DNA of 14,256 nucleotides. It comes from an uncultured Pseudorhodoferax sp. Lineage in GTDB: Bacteria; Pseudomonadota; Gammaproteobacteria; Burkholderiales; Burkholderiaceae. Position numbers and translations under genes: made by a program. Below, in pieces: positions 6,434-12,744 of the stretch (its first letter is position 1; the number at the start of each line of letters is the position of its first letter). Below the pieces are notes generated by a model that ran no database searches, was not told where the DNA came from, and saw only the letters and a program-made list of their open reading frames with translations. Location of the stretch: contig CAJYRH010000520.1 in the NCBI GenBank assembly GCA_913776795.1, positions 1-14,256 on the forward strand, read 5' to 3'.

Positions 6434-6440
6434 GGAGGTG
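6434..6440 (+). promoter_or_regulatory. Ribosome binding site of the lacI-family gene
   Basis: GGAGGTG sits 4 nt before ATG 6445. It is a strong Shine-Dalgarno match and fixes the start of the regulator. Confidence 0.8.
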
Positions 6441-6444
6441 CACC

Positions 6445-7452
6445 ATGGCGGTGACATTGCGCGATGTCGCCCGTGCGGCCGACGTGTCCGTTGCCACCGC
6501 CTCGCGCGCCCTGGCCGGCTCCAGCCTGATCAACCAGGCCACGGTCCGGCATGTAGTGCAGGTCGCGGCGGCCCTGGGCTACCGCACCAACACCTTCGCC
6601 CGCGCGCTCAAGACCAAGAGCTCGCGCCTGATCGGCCTGACCGTGCACAACCTGGAGAACGCTTCCTTCCAGGTGCTGGCCTCGGTGGTCCAGGCCCGCG
6701 TGCAGGCCATGGGCTACCAGGTGATCCTGACCATCAGCGGCGACGACGCGGCGCAGGAGAAGGAGATCCTGCGCACGCTGGTCGACCACGGCGTGGACGG
6801 CCTCATCTGCGTGCCGACCGGCGCCAATGGCTCGCAGCTGCTGGCCATGGAGCACGCCGAGATCCCCGTCATCTGCGCCGTGCGCCGGGTCGAGGGAGCC
6901 AAGCTCGAGTCGGTGCTGGCCGGCGACCTGGACGGTGCCTACAACGGCACCCGCCACCTGCTGGAGCGCGGGCACCGGCGCATCGGCATCGTCGTCGGTC
7001 CGCGCGAAACCACCTCCGGCAAGGAGCGTCTGGCGGGCTACCGCCGTGCCATGCAGGAAGCGGGCCTGCCCGAAGACCCGGCGCTGGTCCAGGTCGGCCG
7101 CTACCTGCCGGCCACCGGCGTGTCCGCCACCCAGGCGCTGCTGTCCCTGCCCGAGCCGCCCACGGCGCTGTTCGTGGCCAACCACGAATCTTCGGTCGGC
7201 GTGCTGCGCGTGGTGGCCGAGCGCGGCCTGTCGATCCCGGACGACCTCTCGCTGCTGTTCTACGAAGACTCGCCCTGGTTCGAATGGCAGCGCCCGGCCA
7301 TCAGCGTGGTCGACAGCGGCGCATCCGAGATGGCCAACCTGGCCGTGGACCGGCTGGCGCAGCGCCTGGGCGGCGTGGCCAACAGCGGCCGCGAGTACCG
7401 CGTGGGCTCGCGCCTGATCGAGCGCGCTTCCTGCATCTCTCTTCCCCGCTAG
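6445..7452 (+). CDS. LacI-family transcriptional regulator
   Basis: A 335-aa repressor-type protein. The N-terminal helix-turn-helix (4-24) reads TLRDVARAADVSVATASRAL, with Val16-Ala17 at the operator-specificity positions as in GalR-type members. The hinge (about 49-58, NTFARALKTK) carries the minor-groove leucine Leu55. From about residue 61 (RLIGLTV) a periplasmic-binding-protein-like effector domain follows, with typical segments HLLERGHRRIGIV and ALFVANHESSVGVLRVV. It probably binds the two operators at 6292 and 6381 and releases them when it binds the inducer, likely the imported compound or a metabolite. Its gene is first in the rightward operon, 13 nt before the tautomerase gene, so it should be autoregulated. 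The divergent leftward operon shares the control region. Identity of the inducer is unknown. Confidence 0.95.
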   Translation: MAVTLRDVARAADVSVATASRALAGSSLINQATVRHVVQVAAALGYRTNTFARALKTKSSRLIGLTVHNLENASFQVLASVVQARVQAMGYQVILTISGDDAAQEKEILRTLVDHGVDGLICVPTGANGSQLLAMEHAEIPVICAVRRVEGAKLESVLAGDLDGAYNGTRHLLERGHRRIGIVVGPRETTSGKERLAGYRRAMQEAGLPEDPALVQVGRYLPATGVSATQALLSLPEPPTALFVANHESSVGVLRVVAERGLSIPDDLSLLFYEDSPWFEWQRPAISVVDSGASEMANLAVDRLAQRLGGVANSGREYRVGSRLIERASCISLPR

Positions 7453-7465
7453 TTCCGAGCAACGC

Positions 7466-7858
7466 ATGCCTTACGTCGAAATCCTGGCCCCCCGTGCCGA
7501 CGCCGCGCGCAAGCGCACCCTGACCGACGTGGTCACCCGCGGCATCGTCGACGGCTTCGGCGTGCTGCCGTCGACCGTGACCATCTACTTCCAGCCCATC
7601 GAGGGCAGCGACTACGCCCACGAGGGTGCGCTGGGCCGGCCCGCCAGCGGCGCGCGCGTGTTCGTCAAGGTGCACGCCTACCGCCGCACGCCGGCCGAGC
7701 GCCGCACCGTGGCCAAGGCCATGACGCCGGCCCTGGCCACCTGCTTCGACACCACCGGCCACAACGTGGCCGTGTACTTCCTGGACCGCGAGCGCGACGA
7801 GGTGGCGCACGACGGCCACCTGGCCAGCGACGAACTGGTCTCCTCCTCCGCATCCTGA
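7466..7858 (+). CDS. Tautomerase superfamily protein (4-oxalocrotonate tautomerase-like)
   Basis: A 130-aa protein beginning Met-Pro-Tyr-Val-Glu, so processing would expose the N-terminal Pro-1 that acts as catalytic base in this superfamily. It spans two beta-alpha-beta units. The first runs from PYVEIL to VTIYFQPI. The second begins at ARVFVKVHAY and continues through RRTPAERR (72-79, Pro as 1) to NVAVYFLD, comparable in length to the MSAD and cis-CaaD groups, in which paired arginines near position 70-75 bind the substrate carboxylate. Arg72-Arg73 may play that part here. A keto-enol isomerisation or a hydration-type step on an unsaturated or 2-keto acid is plausible, fitting the nearby Schiff-base enzymes. 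It is tightly packed: 13 nt after the regulator, 8 nt before the acyl-CoA dehydrogenase. The exact reaction is unknown. Confidence 0.85.
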   Translation: MPYVEILAPRADAARKRTLTDVVTRGIVDGFGVLPSTVTIYFQPIEGSDYAHEGALGRPASGARVFVKVHAYRRTPAERRTVAKAMTPALATCFDTTGHNVAVYFLDRERDEVAHDGHLASDELVSSSAS

Positions 7859-7866
7859 TTTCAGCC

Positions 7867-9009
7867 ATGAGCCACTTCTACTCCGAAGACCAGATCTCCC
7901 TGCGCGACACCGCGCGCCGCTTCGCCGAGGGCGAGGTGCTGCCGCGCGCCGCCGCCATCGACCGCGAGGACCGTTTCGACCGCACGCTGTACCGCGGCAT
8001 GGCCGCGCTGGGCCTGTTCGGCGCCAGCCTGCCCGAGGCGGCCGGTGGCTCGGGCTTCGACACCGTCAGCACCTGCCTGGTGATGGAAGAGCTGGCGCGC
8101 TGCTCGGGTGCCATCGGCAACGCCTTCGCGATCCCCGTGGAGGCCGCGCTGTTCCTGAGCCACCACGGCAACGCCAGCCAGAAGGCGCTGATCCCCGGCA
8201 TCCTGGACGGCTCCATCGTCATGGCCACGGCCATGACCGAGCCTGACTATGGCTCGGACACCGCCAACATCACCACCTCGGCGCGCGCCACGGCCGACGG
8301 CTGGGTGCTCAACGGCACCAAGGCCTGGGTCACGCTGGGCGGCGTGGCGGACCGCATCATGGTGTTCGCGCGCACCGGCGCCGAGCCGGGCCACCGCGGC
8401 ATCAGCTGCTTCATGGTCGACGCCAGCCTGCCCGGTGTCACGCGCGGCAAGAACGAGGAGCTGCTGGGCATGCACGGCCTGGAAGACTGCCAGATCGTGC
8501 TGCAGGACGTGCACCTGCCGCGCGAGGCGCTGATCGGCGTGGAGAACCAGGCCTTCAAGATCGCCATGGGCAACTTCAACTTCAGCCGGCTGCTGATGTC
8601 GTCCATGGCGCTGGGCATGGCCCAGGCCGCGATGGAGGATGCGGTGGCCTACGCCACCACGCGCAAGCAGTTCGGCGGCCCCATCATGGGCTTCCAGGCG
8701 GTCCAGTTCATGGTCGCCGACATGTCCACCGACATCGCTGCCGCGCGGCTGCTGGTGCACCACGCGGCGCGGCTGTACGACGCCGGCCTGCCCTACGCCA
8801 AGGAGGCCGCGCACGCCAAGCTGTTCACGACCGACATGGCGATGAAGCATGTCTCCAACGCACTGCAGATCCACGGCGGCAATGGCTACTCACGCGCGTA
8901 CCGGGTCGAACGCCTGTTCCGCGACGTGCGGCTGGCCCAGATCTTCGAAGGCACCAACCAGATCCAGCGCGTGATCATCGCGCGCCAGGTCGAGAAAGAA
9001 CTGGCCTGA
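7867..9009 (+). CDS. Acyl-CoA dehydrogenase
   Basis: A 380-aa FAD enzyme of usual family length. The N-terminal helical domain is followed by the FAD/substrate signature AMTEPDYGSD (122-131), the middle beta domain (GWVLNGTKAWVT) and the C-terminal helical domain with RKQFGGPIMGFQAVQ and ALQIHGGNGYSR. The catalytic base is Glu361 in IFEGTNQIQR. All expected active-site features are present. It would oxidise an acyl-CoA to the trans-2-enoyl-CoA and pass electrons to an electron-transfer flavoprotein, whose genes are not here. Its product is the natural substrate of the MaoC hydratase two genes downstream, and its substrate could be made by the adjacent CoA-transferase. Chain specificity cannot be read with certainty; the context suggests a short or substituted acid. 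No clear Shine-Dalgarno sequence; it starts 8 nt after the tautomerase stop. Confidence 0.95.
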   Translation: MSHFYSEDQISLRDTARRFAEGEVLPRAAAIDREDRFDRTLYRGMAALGLFGASLPEAAGGSGFDTVSTCLVMEELARCSGAIGNAFAIPVEAALFLSHHGNASQKALIPGILDGSIVMATAMTEPDYGSDTANITTSARATADGWVLNGTKAWVTLGGVADRIMVFARTGAEPGHRGISCFMVDASLPGVTRGKNEELLGMHGLEDCQIVLQDVHLPREALIGVENQAFKIAMGNFNFSRLLMSSMALGMAQAAMEDAVAYATTRKQFGGPIMGFQAVQFMVADMSTDIAAARLLVHHAARLYDAGLPYAKEAAHAKLFTTDMAMKHVSNALQIHGGNGYSRAYRVERLFRDVRLAQIFEGTNQIQRVIIARQVEKELA

Positions 9010-9014
9010 AGGAG
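9009..9014 (+). promoter_or_regulatory. Ribosome binding site of the CoA-transferase gene
   Basis: AAGGAG overlaps the last base of the acyl-CoA dehydrogenase stop codon and lies 8 nt before ATG 9023, supporting that start and translation within one transcript. Confidence 0.7.
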
Positions 9015-9022
9015 CGACGCAC

Positions 9023-10606
9023 ATGATCAGCTGCATCACGGCCGACGAGGCCGCCGCCCTGGTCCGCGATGGCGACTTCGTCGTCACGGGCGGCAACGGC
9101 GGCTCGGGCGTGCCCGAGGCCTTGTTCGAAGCGGTGGAACGCCGCTTCCTGGCCGGCCAGGGGCCGCACGCCATCACGCTGTTCCACGTCACGGGCGTGG
9201 GCGCGGTGACCGAGAAGGGACTGTGCCGCTTCGCACACCCCGGCCTGGTGCGCCGCGTGATCGGCGGCAACTTCGGCATGCAGCTGCCCTTCATCCAGAT
9301 GATCGTGGCCAACCAGGTCGAGGCCTACAACTTCCCGCAGGGCGTGATGACGCACCTGTGCCGCGCCATGGCCGGCCGCCAGCCCGGCGTGCTCACGCAC
9401 GTGGGCCTGGACACCTACATGGACCCCGCGCAGGACGGCGGCCGCATGAACGCCTGCACCACCGAGCCGCTGGTCGAGCGTGTGCACGTGGCCGGCGCCG
9501 ACTACCTGTTCTACCGCGCGCCCGGCGTGCCCACGGTGGCGCTGATCCGCGGCACCTCGGTCGACGAGGACGGCTACGTGAGCATGGAGCATGAGGCCAC
9601 CGCGCGCGAGGACCTGTCCATGGCCCAGGCCGTGCACAACGTCGGCGGCCTCGTGATCTGCCAGGTCAAGCGCCGCGTGAAACGCGGCTCGCTGCATCCG
9701 CACATGGTCAAGATCCCGGGCTTCCTGATCGACCACTTCGTCGTCGAGCCCGGGCAACTGCAGACCTACACGACGGTCTACGACCCGGCGCGCAGCGGCG
9801 AGACGCGCGTGCCGGCCTCCAGCATTGCGCCCGACCCGATGGATGCGCGCCGCGTGGTGGCGCGCCGCGCCGCCTTCGAGCTGCGGCCCGGCGACGTGGT
9901 CAACCTGGGCGTGGGCATCTCGGCCATGATTCCCAACGTCGCGGCCGAGGAGGGCATCGACGAGCTCATCACGCTGACCGTGGAGTCCGGCGTGGTCGGC
10001 GGCGTGCCCGGCCATGCGCGCGAGTTCGGCACGGCCGTGAACCCGCGCCAGATCCTGGACCAGGGCTACCAGTTCGACTTCTACGACGGCGGCGGCCTGA
10101 GCTGCGCCTTCCTGTCCTTCGCAGAGGTCGATGGCGAGGGCAACGTCAACGTGACGCGCTTCGGCCGCCGCTACGACGGCGCGGGCGGCTTCATCAACAT
10201 CACGCAGAACACGCGGCGCCTGGTGTTCAGCGGTTCGCTGAACGGCGGCGAGGCCGACATCCAGGTGCAGGACGGCAAGCTGGCGATCCACCGCGACGGC
10301 AAGTTCCGCAAGTTCGTGCCCGCCGTGGGCCAGATCAGCTTCTCGGGCAAGCTGGCACGTGCACGTGGCCAGCGCGTGACCTTCGTGACCGACCGCGCCG
10401 TGTTCGAGCTCGAGGCCGAAGGCATCGTGCTGACCGAGATCGCGCCCGGCGTGCGGCTCAAGGAGGACGTGCTCGACCATGTCGGCTTCGACGTGCGCGT
10501 GAGCCCGGACCTCCAGACCATGGACCTGCGCATCTTCCGGCCCGGCCCCATGGGCATGCGCGAGGCCTTCGTCGCGCAACCTTCGCGCAAGGAGTCGGCC
10601 AGGTGA
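9023..10606 (+). CDS. Family I acyl-CoA:carboxylate CoA-transferase
   Basis: A 527-aa protein with the alpha and beta halves of family I CoA-transferases joined in one chain, as in YdiF and propionate CoA-transferases. The N-terminal half has the glycine motif GGNGGSGVP (23-31). The C-terminal half begins about 275 (RRAAFELRPGDVVNLGVGI) and carries the catalytic glutamate Glu321 in TVESGVVGG, which forms a glutamyl-CoA thioester in this family. A later segment SFAEVDGEGNVNVTRFG is also characteristic. It would move CoA from a donor such as acetyl-CoA or succinyl-CoA to the pathway acid, activating it without ATP. In context it supplies the acyl-CoA dehydrogenase encoded just upstream (13-nt gap). 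Its final bases overlap the start of the MaoC gene. The acceptor acid is unknown. Confidence 0.93.
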   Translation: MISCITADEAAALVRDGDFVVTGGNGGSGVPEALFEAVERRFLAGQGPHAITLFHVTGVGAVTEKGLCRFAHPGLVRRVIGGNFGMQLPFIQMIVANQVEAYNFPQGVMTHLCRAMAGRQPGVLTHVGLDTYMDPAQDGGRMNACTTEPLVERVHVAGADYLFYRAPGVPTVALIRGTSVDEDGYVSMEHEATAREDLSMAQAVHNVGGLVICQVKRRVKRGSLHPHMVKIPGFLIDHFVVEPGQLQTYTTVYDPARSGETRVPASSIAPDPMDARRVVARRAAFELRPGDVVNLGVGISAMIPNVAAEEGIDELITLTVESGVVGGVPGHAREFGTAVNPRQILDQGYQFDFYDGGGLSCAFLSFAEVDGEGNVNVTRFGRRYDGAGGFINITQNTRRLVFSGSLNGGEADIQVQDGKLAIHRDGKFRKFVPAVGQISFSGKLARARGQRVTFVTDRAVFELEAEGIVLTEIAPGVRLKEDVLDHVGFDVRVSPDLQTMDLRIFRPGPMGMREAFVAQPSRKESAR

Positions 10607-11079
10607 ACACGCCCACAGCACCTACTGAACTCTGGTTCGAGGACGTCGTCGTCGGCGCCGCCATGTGCAGCGCCGCCCACACGGTGACGGCCGAGGCCAT
10701 TGCCCAGTTCTGCGACCTCACGCAGGACCACCACCCGCTGCACACCGACGCGGTGTTCGCGCGCACGCGCGGCTTTCCGGGCGTCATCGCGCACGGGCTG
10801 TTCGGCCTGTCGCTCATGGAGGGCCTGAAGACCGCCATGGGCCTGTACGAGAACAGCTCCATCGCTTCGCTGGGCTGGGACGCCGTGCGCTTCGTGCGCC
10901 CGGTCGTCGCCGGAGACACCGTGCACGTGGCCTTCAGCTTCGTCGGCAAGCGCTTGTCCTCGCGCGGCGGCCGCGGTGTCGTGACCGAGGCGCTGCAGCT
11001 GCTCAACCAGCGCGGCGAATGCGTGATCGAGGCCCAGCATGCCGCGCTCGTGGCCTGCCGCGAGGCGGTCGCCGCCTGA
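10603..11079 (+). CDS. MaoC family (R)-specific enoyl-CoA hydratase/dehydratase
   Basis: A 158-aa single hot-dog-fold protein with the hydratase motif DHHPLH: Asp42 and His47 are the expected catalytic pair, followed by the conserved GVIAHGL (60-66) and the later VRFVRPVVAGD segment. It would hydrate an enoyl-CoA to a 3-hydroxyacyl-CoA, or run the reverse dehydration, in the cytoplasm. It fits after the acyl-CoA dehydrogenase. The start is GTG at 10603, inside the overlap GTGA with the CoA-transferase stop, which implies translational coupling. The upstream AAGGAG at 10588-10593 can serve as its ribosome binding site. No 3-hydroxyacyl-CoA dehydrogenase, thiolase or CoA-ester lyase follows in this window, so the fate of the product is open. 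An alternative is a link to (R)-3-hydroxyacyl-CoA for PHA, but the operon context favours catabolism. Confidence 0.9.
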   Translation: MNTPTAPTELWFEDVVVGAAMCSAAHTVTAEAIAQFCDLTQDHHPLHTDAVFARTRGFPGVIAHGLFGLSLMEGLKTAMGLYENSSIASLGWDAVRFVRPVVAGDTVHVAFSFVGKRLSSRGGRGVVTEALQLLNQRGECVIEAQHAALVACREAVAA

Positions 11080-11123
11080 ACCCTTTTGTCGTTTCCCCTT
11101 CCACCACTCTCCACTGCCCGACC

Positions 11124-11966
11124 ATGAAAACTTCCCGACTCCTTCTCGGCCTGCTGCTCGGTGCCGCCATCGGCGGCCAGGCCTTCGCCCAGGCCTGCAC
11201 GCCCAAGGTGCCCGCCAGCCAGCTGGTCTCCGCCGGCAAGCTGCAGATGTCCATCAATCCGACGCTGCCGCCGCAGCAGTTCGTGGACGACAAGGGCGAG
11301 CTGCAAGGCCTCAACGTCGAACTCGGCAAGGCCGTGGCCAGGAAGCTGTGCCTGGAGCCCGTGTTCGTGCGCATGGACATGCCGCCCATGATCCCGGCCA
11401 TGCAGGCCGGCCGCTTCGACATGATCAACACCGGCATGTTCTGGACCGAAGAGCGCTCCAAGCTCATGTTCATGATCCCCTACGGCCAGCAGGCGCTGAG
11501 CATCTACACGGTGCCGGGCAGCAAGCTCACGATCGGCAAGTTCGAAGACCTGGGCGGCCACGTGGTCGGCATCGAGACCGGCACCTACCAGGAACGCAAG
11601 GCGCGCGAGTACAACGCGGCCATGGTCGCCAAGGGCGGCAAGACCATCGACTTCCGCACCTTCACCACGGCGTCGGAAACCACGGCGGCGCTGCGTGCGG
11701 GCCAGCTGGAGGCCGGCATCAACATCGACGAGACCGCCACGGCCTTCGCCGAGCGCGGCATCGCCAAGGTCTGGGTCAGCGGCATCGGCGGCACCGACAT
11801 CACGCTGGCCATGCGCGACAAGGGCACGGCCGAGGCCGTGGGCAAGGCGCTGGACGAACTCAAGGCCGAGGGCATCTACGACCAGCTGTTCGACAAGTTC
11901 AAGATGACCCGGCTCAAGGACGTGAAGACCTTCGCGATCCGCGGCACCGGCCCCGCCCCCAAGTAA
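11124..11966 (+). CDS. Periplasmic substrate-binding protein of an amino-acid-type ABC importer
   Basis: A 280-aa family 3 solute-binding protein. A signal peptide (Lys2 to about Ala22, hydrophobic core LLLGLLLGAAIGG, cleavage after AFA) directs it to the periplasm; there is no lipobox. The mature part shows the two-lobe pattern: QMSINPTLPPQQFVDDKG, GLNVELGKAVARKL, IPAMQAGRFDMINTGM and TEERSKLMFMIPY, the conserved Glu-Arg position used by this family to hold a ligand carboxylate. Then come GGHVVGIETGTYQE and GQLEAGINIDE. Only two cysteines (Cys25, Cys76) are present and could form a disulfide. It would capture a carboxylate-bearing ligand and deliver it to the permease encoded 21 nt downstream. 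It starts 44 nt after the MaoC gene, the largest gap in the rightward operon, without a clear ribosome binding site. Ligand unknown. Confidence 0.93.
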   Translation: MKTSRLLLGLLLGAAIGGQAFAQACTPKVPASQLVSAGKLQMSINPTLPPQQFVDDKGELQGLNVELGKAVARKLCLEPVFVRMDMPPMIPAMQAGRFDMINTGMFWTEERSKLMFMIPYGQQALSIYTVPGSKLTIGKFEDLGGHVVGIETGTYQERKAREYNAAMVAKGGKTIDFRTFTTASETTAALRAGQLEAGINIDETATAFAERGIAKVWVSGIGGTDITLAMRDKGTAEAVGKALDELKAEGIYDQLFDKFKMTRLKDVKTFAIRGTGPAPK

Positions 11967-11987
11967 TCGAGAGCTCCGAGGCCGATC

Positions 11988-12695
11988 GTGTTCAACGTCG
12001 ACGCATTCCTGTCCTACCTGGTCAACCCGTACCTGCTGGGGGGCGTGGGCATCACGATCGGCCTGACGCTGGCCACCATCGTCATCGGCCTGCTGCTGGC
12101 ACTGCCGCTGGCGTTGGGCAGCATGTCCAGCCACAAGCTGCTCAACGCACCCGCGCGCTTCTACGTGTGGGTGTTCCGCGGCACACCGCTGCTGGTGCAG
12201 CTGGTCATCATCTACACCGGCCTGCCGCAGCTGGGCATCCGGCTGGACGTGCTGACTTCGGCCATCGTGGCGCTGAGCCTGAACGAGGCGGCCTACCTGT
12301 CGGAGACCATCCGCGCGGGCTTCTCCGCCGTGGCCAAGGGCCAGGTCGAGGCGGCCAAGGCGCTGAGCCTGTCGCGCTTCGCGACGCTGCGCCTGGTCAC
12401 GCTGCCGCAGGTCATCCGCATCATCATTCCGCCGCTGGGCAACTCGGTGAACGGCCTGCTCAAGGCCACCTCGCTGGCCTCGGTGATCTCGATGGAAGAA
12501 CTCATGCGCCGCAGCCAGGTGCTGATGCAGGCCAAGTTCGAGGTGCTGGAGCTGTACTGCGTGGCGGCCTGCTACTACCTGGTTCTGACCACGCTGTGGA
12601 ACCTGGTGCAGGGCCGGCTGGAGCTGCACTACGGCCGGGGCTTCGCGCCGCGCCGGCACAAGGCCGCGGCACCGCGGCTGGCAGCCGCGAACTGA
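11988..12695 (+). CDS. Amino-acid-type ABC transporter permease (HisM/GlnP-like)
   Basis: A 235-aa inner-membrane protein with about five transmembrane segments (around 17-45, 60-80, 86-106, 145-165 and 185-208). The family segment FRGTPLLVQL (63-72) and the cytoplasmic EAA loop beginning EAAKALSLSRF (121-131) and ending TLPQ (138-141), which docks onto the ATPase, are present; the usual Gly of EAA-x-x-LG is Ser127. Start is GTG 11988, with only a weak purine stretch upstream. It is the only permease gene seen, so the importer probably uses a homodimer, or a second subunit lies elsewhere. Binding protein is directly upstream; the ATPase is on the opposite strand at 3617-4387. It appears to be the last gene of the rightward operon. 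No intrinsic terminator is evident in the 49 nt that follow. Confidence 0.94.
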   Translation: MFNVDAFLSYLVNPYLLGGVGITIGLTLATIVIGLLLALPLALGSMSSHKLLNAPARFYVWVFRGTPLLVQLVIIYTGLPQLGIRLDVLTSAIVALSLNEAAYLSETIRAGFSAVAKGQVEAAKALSLSRFATLRLVTLPQVIRIIIPPLGNSVNGLLKATSLASVISMEELMRRSQVLMQAKFEVLELYCVAACYYLVLTTLWNLVQGRLELHYGRGFAPRRHKAAAPRLAAAN

Positions 12696-12744
12696 ACTGG
12701 GTGTCGTGTGCGGCAGCGGGCGTGCAGGTAGCATGCCCACCGCC

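Noticed and set aside
3990..7523. A 1177-codon open frame on the plus strand
   Set aside because: It lies antisense to the ATPase and both aldolase-family genes and in another frame of the regulator. Its low-complexity Arg/Gly/His/Ala composition is what GC-rich third positions produce opposite real genes. No domain is recognisable.
8975..10621. A 548-codon open frame on the minus strand
   Set aside because: Complete antisense shadow of the CoA-transferase gene, with shadow-type composition.
12696..12744. Possible terminator after the permease gene
   Set aside because: No stable stem followed by a T-run is visible in the 49 nt.
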